Below the pieces are notes generated by a model. It made no database searches and was not told the DNA's origin. It worked only from the letters and a program-made list of their open reading frames with translations. DNA of 64,000 bases from Cordilura impudica (Eukaryota; Arthropoda; Insecta; Diptera; Scathophagidae): the NCBI GenBank assembly GCA_963682025.1, contig OY821521.1:114864328-114928327 (forward strand), in the 5' to 3' direction. Each line of letters begins with the position of its first letter. Within the stretch, counting starts at the first letter, position 1. The translations under genes were made by a program, and so were the position numbers. Below, one piece after another: positions 25,903-35,319 of this stretch.

Positions 25903-26763
25903 TATCACAACAAAAATAAATTTACTATTGAAAAAGAGGAAAATAATTCTATAGCATATCTGGATATGAAAATCCACAGAAATAATAGGAATATAGAAAC
26001 AGATTGGTACACAAAAACAGTAGCATCAGGACGTTTAATGAATTATAACTCTACACAATCACAGAAACAGAAAATAAACACTGCTTCAAACCTTATCAAT
26101 AAAGCTTTAAAACTGAGTGACAACAAATTCAAAGACAAAAATATAAATAAAGTGAAAGATATTTTAATACAGAATAGTTACCCAACCAATATTATAAATA
26201 ATTTAATAAAAAAGGCTACAACTGAAAATCCCGAAAACGGAATGATTAACAACACATCTGGCAACACCAAAAAATTTTATAGTCTGTCATACATACCAGG
26301 GTTAACAGAAAGAAAACAATTAGAAAAAATAATAAACTGCGAAGAAGCATCATTAGCACATAAGCCCAACAAAACAATTAACGCGCTTTTTACAAGAACA
26401 AAAACAAAAATAGAAAAGGGAGAACAAAGTAATGTAGTATACGAAATAAAATGCATTGGTAAACCAAACGAAAGCTGTGATGACGTATACATAGGAACCA
26501 CAAAAAGAAGTTTGAACACAAGAGTAGCAGAACACGAAGCTGATATTAGAAAAAATAAACAAACAACAGCTCTAGCACAGCATTGTTTAGAAAAGGGACA
26601 CACTGCAGATCTTGATAATGTTAACATTTTAGACAAAGAAAGACGAGAGAATAAACGATATACTTTAGAAAGTTTGCGAATACAGCAAAAACAACAACGT
26701 GCAATGAATAAAAAGGATGACATAGACAACTTTAACGCAATTTATACCATCGCAATAATTTAG
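25903..26763 (+). CDS. Penelope-like RT C-terminus plus GIY-YIG endonuclease (fragment)
   Basis: The first part, SIAYLDMKIHRNNRNIETDWYTK, is the RT thumb-side segment where Penelope enzymes have a LDLxIxRxxN motif. A Lys/Asn-rich linker of ~110 residues follows, then YIPGLTERKQLEKI. The last ~130 residues are the GIY-YIG endonuclease: NVVYEIKC, DDVYIGTTKRSLNTRVAEHE (Tyr, Gly, Arg, His) and AQHCLEKGHTAD. The enzyme cuts target DNA for retrotransposition. The frame is intact to TAG at 26761, but there is no start of its own; the upstream codons are BEL integrase. Confidence 0.88.
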   Translation, partial: YHNKNKFTIEKEENNSIAYLDMKIHRNNRNIETDWYTKTVASGRLMNYNSTQSQKQKINTASNLINKALKLSDNKFKDKNINKVKDILIQNSYPTNIINNLIKKATTENPENGMINNTSGNTKKFYSLSYIPGLTERKQLEKIINCEEASLAHKPNKTINALFTRTKTKIEKGEQSNVVYEIKCIGKPNESCDDVYIGTTKRSLNTRVAEHEADIRKNKQTTALAQHCLEKGHTADLDNVNILDKERRENKRYTLESLRIQQKQQRAMNKKDDIDNFNAIYTIAII

Positions 26764-27035
26764 TTTAGTTTCTAACTCCAACTGTGATACTTAGTTTATA
26801 GATTTTACTGTGATATTTAATTTTTATCTTTGCATTTATTATTTTTAATTTATTTTTTGTGTTTTTATGTCGTGGTGTATAAAAAGAAATTATATGCTTT
26901 TGAAAATTAAATGTAAAGATTGACCAAAGATTATTTGTAAGTAAAATTGTTTTTAATACTAATTTATCATGTTGTTGTACTAACTATTGTTCCTTTTGTA
27001 CATTCTTATATTAACGTTGCCAGATTTAATAAATA

Positions 27036-27078
27036 TTATCCCTGATGAAGCTGGAAAATACCAGAGAAACGTTGGATA
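27036..27078 (+). ncRNA. Hammerhead-ribozyme-like motif in Penelope 3' region
   Basis: CTGATGA (27042-27048) is followed by a stem CTGG/CCAG (27051-27054 with 27061-27064) closed by AAAATA, then GAAAC at 27066-27070 and GTTGGATAA. TTATCC before the core could pair with GGATAA after it. CUGAUGA-stem-GAAA is the hammerhead core, and Penelope-like elements are known to carry such ribozymes. The base pair closing stem II is non-canonical and the cleavage site is unclear, so activity is doubtful. Confidence 0.5.
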
Positions 27079-27167
27079 AAAAATGAAATAAATTAATCTT
27101 TTATTTACATTTAAGGAAATACATGACCTTGAAAGCCCAAATTAGAATATTCTAATACAAATCCCAA

Positions 27168-28209
27168 GTAAGACAACGATTCTGGTCAAACAAAGGCAAA
27201 CAAATGGCAAGAGAAACTGTCCATAAATGTATACAGTGCTCAAGATCAAAACCAAAACTTTTGCAGCAGATTATGGGAAATTTGCCTGAAATGAGAGCGA
27301 CTCCCGCAAGGCCTATTATCAACGCAAGAGTTGACTATTGCGGCCCAATATGGGTGCACTTCAAGACTAGGGGAAAACGACCACAAAAGGCGTATAATGC
27401 GTTTTCTGCTGCTTCTCCACCAAAGCCGTTCATCTAGAACTGGTCACCTACCTCACAACTGATGCTTTCATTGGTGCACTAAAAAGATTTATAAGTCGCA
27501 GAGGTCACTGTCAGAATTTTTATTCTGACAACGCTACAAACTTCGTGGGAGCGCGAAATCCGCATTATTTTCTACAACCGCTCAGGAATCCATACAGCGA
27601 GAATGTGCAAACAAAAACATTAATTTCCACTTTATACCTCCTCGATCCCCGCACTTCGGTGGACTATGGGAAGCTGCAGTAAAATCCGCTAAAAGGCTTT
27701 TAGTTAAAGAAATAGCAAATGCAAACCTGACCTATGAAGAAATGGAAACCGTTGTCATAGAGGTTGAAGCAGTTCTTAATTCAAGGCCAATCGCACCTTT
27801 CCCGAATAACCCTAATGAGGAAGCTGCATTGACTCCCGGTCACTTCTTGATTAGGGAGCCCCTAACGGCTCAAGTCGACGCAACTGCACAATCAGCGTCA
27901 ACAACATTAGCAAAACGATGGGAACTAGTATCTCAAATAAAACATCAATTCTGGAAACGATGGTCACAGGAATACCTCTATGAACTGCAGCAACGTAACA
28001 AGTGGCAACCCAAATTTCAAAATCAGCAACTCGGCACCATAGTAGTAATAAAGGACAACTTACCTGTCATGCAATGGCGGCTTGGTAAAGTAGTTGAAAT
28101 ATATCCTGGTTCTGATGGTATCGTCAGGACAGCCGCGGTAAAAACAGCAACTGGTGTCATTAAGCGAGCATCCACTTGCTCTCTCCTCTTCCCCTGGAAA
28201 CACCAATAA
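27168..28209 (+). pseudogene. BEL/Pao integrase, catalytic and C-terminal parts
   Basis: Resumes the integrase after the Penelope insertion: RQRFWSNKGKQMARETVHKCIQCSR (zinc-binding Cys pair), then NARVDYCGPIWVHF with the first catalytic aspartate. A frameshift at about 27410 is followed by TKAVHLELV, then FYSDNATNFVGA with the second aspartate, and after another shift HFGGLWEAAVKSAKRLL with the catalytic glutamate. The C-terminal domain (ALTPGHFLIREPL, MQWRLGKVVEIYPGSDGIVR) is open to 28207. It would insert element cDNA into the chromosome; frameshifts disable it. The last 34 bases overlap the envelope-like ORF. Confidence 0.9.
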
Positions 28210-29573
28210 CTACTACACGAAAAAAACGAGGGGCGATAGATATCGTTGGCAACATAGCGAATTCCTTATTTGGTGTTTTGGACTCAAAATATGCTGAGCA
28301 AATATCCAACACAATCAACACCATTAAAGACAACGAAGCCTACAAGGCCTACTGCGGTACCAAACATCGTTTCTCGACTCTACCCTTAACCTTATGAAGC
28401 AGTCTGAAGCTCGGAATCAGAATACTTTTGAAAAAAATAAACGTAAAACTCAGCAGACTCATGAACCTCACAAACAATGACAGCAACCAACGATCACAGC
28501 TAATTTTGTCCCTCAGCATCCAGTTAATTATCATTGCAGACAACCTACAAAAAATGCATACATCCATGATTAATTTGTTAGCTGATACTCATCATGGTCG
28601 AATTTGTCCTGCTCTGCTGACCCCACAACAATTCTCTGCTGAAGTTGACAACATAAAGGCAAATCTTCCAGCAGATCTGACATTACCGGTGCTTGATATC
28701 CTTCATGTGTATGGCATAGTGACAGCTCATGCGGTTATTTCAAAGCGACACATTATCTGCACTTTGTTCATTCCATTGTCAGTTCCACAATTGGTAAATA
28801 ATTCGTTGGTAGCTATCGTACCGACATCAAAAATGATTGCCCTCAATGCTCACCGTGATGAATACTTCCCTATGGATGAAACCAAGCTGGTTGACTGCAA
28901 GATACTCGAGTATAATACATTTCTTTGCCCAAACGTTCAAGCTATCTATAATAAAGGTGCACCAATATGCAGTTGCGAGATACATTTATTCAATAATGAA
29001 TCCGACTCAAGTTTTAATATAGAGGTAATAACCAACAACAACGTGTGGTATCAACTATATAAAAAGAATCAATGGTTAGTGGCCACTCATCAACAATTAA
29101 AGCTAAGTACAGTTTGCAACGGAAAAAGTAGTTATCAGCATTTGCAAGGCACTGGGTTACTCACACTACCAGCAGGATGCACCATGAGAAACGATGTGAT
29201 CACCATACAAGGTTACCAAACTATCACATCCATTCTGCATCAAGCCAATACAATCAATGAGATGTCATTTTCTAACTCATTGCACAATGTGGATAACCTG
29301 ACGCAACCCTCGGTTTACCGATCAAGTTTTGAGGACATTAACCGAATACAGGCGGAAGTAAAGGCACAACTACGCGAACTACAACCTACAGCCGCACATC
29401 ATAAAGTGCATAGTTTGGCAGTCAGTTATTCACGATTAGCACTTATTTTAATCTTGATCATTATCGTATTAAGAAACCACATACTAAAGAAAAGAGCCCA
29501 CGTGCGCCATGCAGTCCCCCAACCTGCTCCAAGGAGGTCAACTTGGGACATTACTTTGGATCCACCAACTTGA
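28176..29573 (+). pseudogene. Envelope-like protein of the BEL/Pao provirus (F-type), interrupted
   Basis: The ORF overlaps the end of pol in another frame, as env genes of insect retroelements do. Residue ~15 onward has the basic site RKKR followed by a hydrophobic segment (GAIDIVGNIANSLFG), the arrangement of the cleavage site and fusion peptide in insect F-type envelope proteins. A TGA at 28395 breaks the frame. A long segment in the same frame follows from 28428 to 29573, with several Cys, a heptad-like region near its end and a membrane segment (LALILILIIIVL) before a short basic tail. I infer a decayed membrane fusion protein. Confidence 0.8.
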
Positions 29574-29661
29574 CTCAGCCATTAAACATAGCATGAGACG
29601 CTGGATATTGTTTATGCAACCAGACCTGTTAATGTTCGTGGTCCCCCTAGGTGCCGCAATA

Positions 29662-30413
29662 TGTTAATTCCTTATGATTCGTTTAAGATAACGAATCTTC
29701 AATGGAATTAAATGAATGTTTGGGTTTTGTTCAGCAACAATATTTTCCCACCGTTTGGTCACAAAGAATTCATACGTCAACACAATTAAACACGAGCAAA
29801 AATATTTATACTAAATATTTTTGGTTTGTTTAATAATATTGTTTTCCCACCGTTTAGTCAGGCAAGGAATTAAAGCAATGCGTGAGAACTCATACGCCAG
29901 CATCATTGATATTTATACTAAATATTTTACTACACGTGCGATTCAAATTGCCAGCCAGACAGTATGAAATTCTTTGCTTGCATTGGCTAGCGGAATATAT
30001 GCATTGACTGGCTATGGGAGAATAATCTGTTGCTGCATAAACAACTTTCGATTTTAGCTTTAATTTTAATTTTTATTGTTTCTCTTTGTTTATTTAATTT
30101 TAATTTTAATTATTTCTCTTTTGTTCATGTATTTTTAATTTTAATTGTTTCTCTCTTATTTCGAAGTGTTCTTTATAGTATACTTTCATTTATATAGAGC
30201 GTGAAAATTAATAAAAATTGTCATTCTTGATTTTCAATAATTGACGATAGTTGCAATCTTTAATTCTCTTGGTGTACTACCCTGAGAAATATTTACTTAC
30301 TTATCCTTGTGCAACACTTGGATAAATAAAAACCCAATTTCCATATCTTGGTGTACCACCAAGATAAATCACATTTTTAATTTGAGTGAGGCAAACGAGC
30401 CTTCACTCTAACA
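29662..30413 (+). repeat. BEL/Pao 3' LTR (752 bp)
   Basis: TGTTAATTCC...CTCTAACA, colinear with the 5' LTR but ~84 bp longer. The difference lies after TTTGGTTTGTTTA, where it contains a second, diverged ATATTGTTTTCCCACCGTTTA block, i.e. an internal duplication absent (or deleted) from the 5' LTR. Confidence 0.92.
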
Positions 30414-30418
30414 ACCAT
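30414..30418. repeat. Target-site duplication right of BEL/Pao provirus
   Basis: ACCAT, partner of ATCAT at 20813-20817 (one mismatch). Confidence 0.65.
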
Positions 30419-31250
30419 ATTCGTGCAAGATAGTTTATCTCCCTCCAACCAGAAGATATCGTGGTACGTTGCGCATATCGCCTAAATGGACGACCTTTCC
30501 TCACTATTCAAGTCGGCATCGGTCTTTATTGTGGCCGTTATCCTACCGACCCTCTCCTTGACATCCACCTCCTGCACGTGCGTCACCAAACCCGCACCTG
30601 GATTTTTTAAATTCACTAACCCACTGAATTTAGGCGAAAAACCCATCCTTAAGGTAGTAGTCAGCCTCAGTAGAATTCAGAATGGGCGCTTTTCCCATCC
30701 CATCCTTTACGTTGGTTACCACGGCCCCTAGATATACTCCTGGCAACAATTCTTGCTTCTCCACGACCACTGTAGCATGTTTAGTATTGATCCCCGTGGT
30801 TGCAATAGACACTGTCCTTGCCTTCGCCACTATGGTTTTCTCCACGATATTTACTGCCCCCGAACCCGTGGCCTCCCTCAAAAAAACCAGAGGTAAGTTC
30901 CACTCACCTCCATTCGAGTACAGTTTCAGAGAAAGATTAATCGTATCAGTGACGGAGCGTCCCCATTGATTATCGCGACCTAAAATACCAACTCCCGGCA
31001 AATTATCATGCTTATCCACACAATGCATATCGAACCCCAATTCGGCGATGTCCGAATGCTCAATCCTGACTAACCCTATAGTCCTGGAGAATCCTCCGAA
31101 TGGTCCTCGCAGGTCCTTTACCACCGTCCCGTCCACACTAATATCCCCCGTAAGACTGCTGTCCTTTACCAGGCTGGTGTCTGCCCCTGTATCCACTAAT
31201 AAATTCAGACACCCCGTCTTTGCCCAAGCACATAGCAATCTTACAAACAC
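30414..31250 (-). pseudogene. Gypsy 1 protease and start of pol
   Basis: The minus strand has NLLVDTGADTSLVKDSSL, the D-T-G-A active site of a retroviral-type aspartic protease, and GVGILGRDNQWG at the usual distance, both typical of Ty3/gypsy. The frame stops at 30630. The pre-RT segment continues in another frame, with a TAG at about 30484, to YHDIFWLEGDKLSCTNM, which joins the RT on the far side of the BEL element. It is in a different frame from gag, so a frameshift originally linked gag to pol. Confidence 0.88.
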
Positions 31251-31320
31251 CGAATCTGCGTAACTACACCTAGCTTAAATCCCCCCTATATTCAGATCCG
31301 ACCGCGCAATGAGTCCTCCC

Positions 31321-32943
31321 TCAGCCGCCTTCACAGATTCCGATGTTAGCAACGGTATTAGACTTTCGCGTGGTCAAGTCGGTGGCCCTGCCCATTTCCC
31401 GAAACATTTCTCCCCTGTGTACATTGCCTACTAAAATGTCCCTCCTTGCCGCAATTATAGCATTTTCCTTTCGGTATCGAACCTCCAGGTTGCCCTCTCT
31501 CCATCGTCGAGGGTCCCCTACCACAGCTCCTACCTGGCTCATGGCCTTATATTCTACATTCAACACAATATTCTTCCTCGTCCAACATACATCACGAGTA
31601 TGTCCCGCCCGTTGGCAGAACGAACAGGGCGGTGCTTTGTATGCATTGCCACTTGACCCAGTATTATTGTGTGCCGTACCACTTGACCCAGCATTGTTGA
31701 GCGGAGCCGCCTTATCTGCCTCCGTCCTGCGCAACAACTGTTCTACGCCTGCCACTAGACCCGAGACTGGATCCTCGCGGGTGTACTCCTCGTTAAAGTT
31801 TACACCCCTTAAGGGAGGATCATCCCCCCGCCAAAGAGTTGCTTGAGCCTCCAGTGCTTCAATCAAGAGATCGTCCAACTTACATGAGCTGCTTGCCAAC
31901 ATCCTACCACGCAGCATTGGATCCCTCAGGCCAGATGTGAATGCTGATTTTACCTTTCTTTCTATCTCAATAATCATTATCTCATCCTTTCTCCCTTTAT
32001 AGTTTTCATCTAGTATGGCATGAGCTGTTTCTGCTAATGTCTGAAGACGCCTAGCAAACTGTCTCACATCCTCATCTCTCCTTTGGCGGGCTTCATATAG
32101 CTCCCTTAGCACCGAGTCAAGCGACCTACTCTTTAAATATGTTGACTTTACAATTGCCAACAACTCATCTACTGACGTAAAAGTACGTAACCTCACCAAC
32201 TGGTACGCATCCCCGTAAAGTCTTTGTTTCACAATTTCCAAATATTCCTCCACCTTTTCCGGCGGTAGCCCTTTCGCCGCCAACCTACATCCATCAGTGA
32301 ATTTATACACTTCTGTTAGCAGGCTTGGCGATGGCTCGCCGCTGAACGTAGGCACTAGCGCCTTGACCGTTTTCAGAATATCCTGGGAGGACATCATCTG
32401 TGTTGGCTGTTGTCCCCTAGGCTCCTTATGGTACAGATCCCCCGTCTGTATACTGCGCTCTTGTTGTGCTAAACGTAGCTGACCCTGCAACTCGGAAATT
32501 CTCCTATTGGCTTCCTCGAGGTCCTCGAACCCTAATCTTCTGACCGAGGACGCGCCTGCACCCTATATTGTCCTCCGTAGGGCCTCGTTCTCCTTGTCTA
32601 AAATCGCGGTCTCCTTTAGATTCTCCTGAATTTCGTTCTTAAGCCTCTTGTTTTGATTTTGGAGGGCCTCCAATTCCTTCTTAAGTTCCAAGATCTTCCC
32701 GGTACTACATTCCTCTTGAGTGTCAATCAACCGGCACAAATCCTCTAGCACTTGATCTGCCTCTTCCAATCTAGTGATTTTCCAGGTACCCTCAACCTTA
32801 GCCTTTATGAGATGAAAATTCTCCTGGCTCTGGCACCGACGTCTGATCTCGTCCCAAAGCCTTTCGAGGAAATAATCCGTCTTCGCCCTGAAGTCCGCTA
32901 GCAGCTGTTTCGCCTGTTCTAATTCGACCAGTGTTGCCTCCAT
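31321..32943 (-). pseudogene. Gypsy 1 gag, one nonsense codon
   Basis: ATG at 32943. The N-terminal ~126 residues are rich in Leu, Lys and Glu with a strong coiled-coil pattern (KKELEALQNQNKRLKNEI). A single in-frame TAG at 32563-32565 separates them from the rest, which continues in the same frame. The middle resembles gypsy capsid (ALVPTFSGEPSPSLLTEVYKF, VKSAFTSGLRDPMLRGRML). Near the C-terminus lies one zinc knuckle, CSFCQRAGHTRDVC (CX2CX4HX4C), for RNA packaging. The stop at 31318 precedes the protease in another frame. Only this one stop interrupts the gag. Confidence 0.9.
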
Positions 32944-33746
32944 ACGAATTTACCAACCCAGTCCCTACTAAACCGTAAAAAAACGATCTCTATAGTTTTA
33001 ACCAAAAATAAAAACAGCAAAATTATACCGCTTTGATTGCTAAAACTAGATGCTGAAAAAAAATAAAAATCCCTCCCTATATAAAAAGAATAAAATCCAA
33101 ACTATAATTTAACATCCATCTGTCATTTAAAATTCCTGGAAATTCAACAATAACCTAATTTTCACAAATTTAAAAAAAAAAACAATCGAACCACTTATAT
33201 GGATATGATGTGCCTTCGAACAAATATATCCATAAATAAAATTAATTTCCCATTAAATTTAAAATCCAGTAAAATATATTACGCAAAAAAAAATAATTAA
33301 CCATCAAACTCATAAATATTCAAACCCTACTCACAACTTATTTAATATATGTGATAAAAATCTAAAACATAGAAATTACGCAATAAATAAAAATAAAAAT
33401 AAACCTTAAGACCATTCCATGAAAACCAAACACAAAAAAAAATTAACAAAATTCAAACTTAGGACGATCCCAAATCTGTAAAAGAAACAACAAAAATATA
33501 TCTAATACTTCACAATATTTCACAGTGCAAACTAACTATCTGATAACTCCAAAACTAAACTAAAATACACGCAAAAATTAAAACACATGCAAAATCCTAT
33601 AAAACAACCCAAATGACTAACATTACTCATGGTAACTAGTCATATCTCAAACAAAATAACACGTTATATTCAAAAATTCTCTGACTCTATGCACATACCC
33701 AAAAAATTCAGCAAAATTCGGCCTAATGCCGGAACGATTATTGGTC
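32944..33746 (-). other. Gypsy 1 untranslated leader (A+T-rich)
   Basis: About 800 bp of A-rich (plus-strand) sequence between gag and the putative primer site. No conserved coding frame is seen. Its position fits the 5' leader of the minus-strand gypsy element. Confidence 0.45.
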
Positions 33747-33764
33747 CGAAGACCGGCTGCGCCA
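33747..33764 (-). promoter_or_regulatory. Possible gypsy 1 primer-binding site
   Basis: On the minus strand TGGCGCAGCCGGTCTTCG starts four bases after a potential LTR end (CCCCAACA). TGG at this position is where primer sites begin. I cannot name the tRNA from sequence alone, and the second LTR needed to confirm the boundary is missing. Confidence 0.35.
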
Positions 33765-33768
33765 TTAA

Positions 33769-34150
33769 TGTTGGGGCTATATTCCAGCAGCTTGATCACC
33801 GTGGCTATAACCCCAAAACAATACGAAGTATAAAACTATAATCTATATGACATTAGCCTTTAGTCTCTAAGTCTTAAGACCGAATACCCAGGACTAGCCT
33901 CTCATAAATTTATTATGGAACACAACAAATCCCTATCAGGCCCTATGATTGCCTATTGTGTTTTAGCGCTTGCAAGCGCTGTCAATCAACGCCCAAACGG
34001 CGTTTATTTGGCTGAAAAAGGAAAAAGGAGAGGCAAAGCCGGACAAGTATGCTTTCTCACGGTTGAAGTCAGAACAGCGTACTTACTTGTCTCCATCTGC
34101 CACTGTTCTGACTTTTCCCCCTTTATTTATATTAAATCTTAAAACTAATT
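33769..34150 (-). repeat. Possible gypsy 1 5' LTR (inner edge only)
   Basis: TGTTGGGGCTATATTCC at 33769 on the plus strand would be the LTR end read from the minus strand. The region contains the perfect palindrome AGCGCTTGCAAGCGCT (33965-33980) and a nearby AACGCC/GGCGTT hairpin. Its outer edge cannot be located because there is no second LTR in the window; the end given is arbitrary. Confidence 0.3.
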
Positions 34151-34739
34151 AAAAATATCTATAACAACAATGAAAGTAAAAATACTGAAATTGCATTTAC
34201 AATGTAAGCAAAAATACTGAAATTTCATTAACAATGTAAGCAAAAATTAATAATAATCAAAAAACAAACATTAACCATAACTCAATGCGGTTCATGGCCA
34301 TGGCATACTTAAATGGCTAACTTAACCAATAACAAAAAAAAACAAATAATAATAATGCAAGTACGGTGGGAAAAAAAAGACATGCATTTACATTTAATAT
34401 ACACGGAAGCTTACTAAAAAAAATAAGTCAATGTCATTACTCAGAATTGCAATAAAAGAACATTGCAATAAAAAAACTAAAAAAAAGAATACAAACATAA
34501 GCAAGCCAACACAACAACACCTGCCAACGCGGAACAATATCGTATTGCTCCACATTGAAAGTGACAAAAATCAAACATAAGCAAATGAGCCAATGTACGT
34601 TACCATGCCAAATTGGGTTGTATGTATGTTTCTTGAATAAACATTTAATAATTACGCTCGAGAAAAATCGATCGTTATTAATTAAATGAATTTATATTTC
34701 AGCTATGGTTAATTGCAGTATTATTATTGTTTCTATTAT
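34151..34739. other. A-rich sequence without recognised features
   Basis: A-rich sequence containing a direct repeat of about 35 bp (CAATGTAAGCAAAAATACTGAAAT-type units at about 34165-34250, two to three copies). It may belong to the gypsy 1 LTR or to flanking DNA. No gene is seen. Confidence 0.35.
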
Positions 34740-34757
34740 ATACTATATTATGTTATA

Positions 34758-34822
<65 letters not shown>

Positions 34823-34842
34823 ATTATTACTATTATTAGTAT
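34740..34842. repeat. (ATT)n microsatellite beside unit U copy 3
   Basis: About 75 bp of ATT repeats with flanking A/T variants, joined to unit U in the same orientation as the 5 kb array at 1-5091. Confidence 0.9.
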
Positions 34843-34940
34843 ATTGATGCATTGTATCAATAATCTGTATGTATCTATACTAAATTTAAGCTATCCTTGT
34901 ACTATTGTACACTACACTCTATACGTGTGAAACCATGTTT
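34843..34940 (-). repeat. Unit U, copy 3 (uninterrupted)
   Basis: The complete unit from TTGATGCATTGTATCAA to ACGTGTGAAACCATG, about 98 bp. It shares ACCATGTTT with copy 1 at the non-tail end and then joins a Harbinger transposase fragment. It serves as the reference copy for the unit. Confidence 0.8.
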
Positions 34941-35235
34941 CACAACACAAGCTCGCAACTGCGTGGAAAGGCGTAATGGAGTTTTAAAAAAAGTCTTTAC
35001 GTGCTTGTCGCATGAGCACGGGATTTTAGTTTCTCCATTATATTCTGGCGTTACAATCAATGCCTGCTTGGAAGCTATCGACGAAGATATTCCAAATGTC
35101 TTAAATCAAGGACGAAGAGTTCGCGAATCTACTGTAAGGAACTATTTCAAAGGAAAAATAAAACAACAAATTTATAGCAAAACAAAACAATTCATTAATT
35201 CATTTAAAATAAAAATAGGTATAAAAAAAACATAA
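34939..35235 (+). pseudogene. PIF/Harbinger transposase, C-terminal fragment
   Basis: QARNCVERRNGVLKKVFTCLS and VTINACL match the last part of HARBI1-type nucleases, where ARNxxER carries the third acidic residue of the DDE triad. About 60 further residues end at TAA 35233. The N-terminal two thirds are missing, replaced by unit U, so the apparent upstream start is in the repeat. The plus-strand gene converges on a Myb-like gene, a pairing known for Harbinger elements. Confidence 0.75.
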
Positions 35236-35300
35236 AAATTAAACACAATTCAACATATGTACAAATAATTAAATGAAAATTAATATATGTATATATAAAT

Positions 35301-35319
35301 AGAAGCTAAATTTGCTTCT
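35301..35319. terminator. Palindrome between convergent Harbinger genes
   Basis: AGAAGCTAAATTTGCTTCT is an inverted repeat spanning the stop codon of the Myb-like gene, between the two convergent genes. A role in transcript 3' ends is only a guess. Confidence 0.25.

Larger units (their letters stand above)
25903..27167 (+). mobile_element. Penelope-like element, 5'-truncated, inserted in BEL integrase
   Basis: Begins abruptly after GTA in the integrase codon series and ends before a second GTA at 27168, a possible 3-bp duplication. It codes for the C-terminal end of a Penelope-type reverse transcriptase and a GIY-YIG endonuclease, followed by a ~400 bp 3' region with a hammerhead-like motif. 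The RT core is missing, as usual for 5'-truncated copies. The coding part is open, so this insertion is younger than the damage in its BEL host. Confidence 0.9.
20818..30413 (+). mobile_element. BEL/Pao LTR retrotransposon (semotivirus-like, with envelope-like gene), complete but defective
   Basis: 9.6 kb provirus with a 5' LTR (20818-21485), an Arg-tRNA-like primer site, gag, pol in the order protease-RT-RNase H-integrase, an envelope-like ORF and a 3' LTR (29662-30413). It is inserted antisense to gypsy 1 between M and I codons of its pol. Multiple stops and frameshifts in gag and pol, and a Penelope-like insertion in integrase, make it non-functional. BEL/Pao elements with an envelope are known in insects (the Roo group is the best known); placement in that group is inferred. 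Confidence 0.93.
19706..33768 (-). mobile_element. Gypsy-type LTR retrotransposon 1, minus strand, split by a BEL/Pao provirus
   Basis: Reading on the minus strand from the right: a possible LTR edge and primer site (33747-33769), 5' leader, gag (32943-31321), protease (31250-30414), then RT and part of RNase H (20817-19706). The reading FWLEGDKLSCTNM/IKHKIPVQPGQ is cut exactly by the BEL element at 20818-30413, with a 5-bp duplication (ATCAT on one side, ACCAT on the other, one mismatch). Integrase and the left LTR are absent. Stops and frameshifts are present in gag, protease and RT. Confidence 0.88.

Noticed and set aside
26277..26729. Minus-strand 150-codon ORF with Cys/Phe-rich sequence
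   Set aside because: Antisense of the Penelope GIY-YIG endonuclease.
30682..31846. Plus-strand ORFs over gypsy 1 gag and protease
   Set aside because: Shadow frames; the minus strand has the DTGA and zinc-knuckle motifs.
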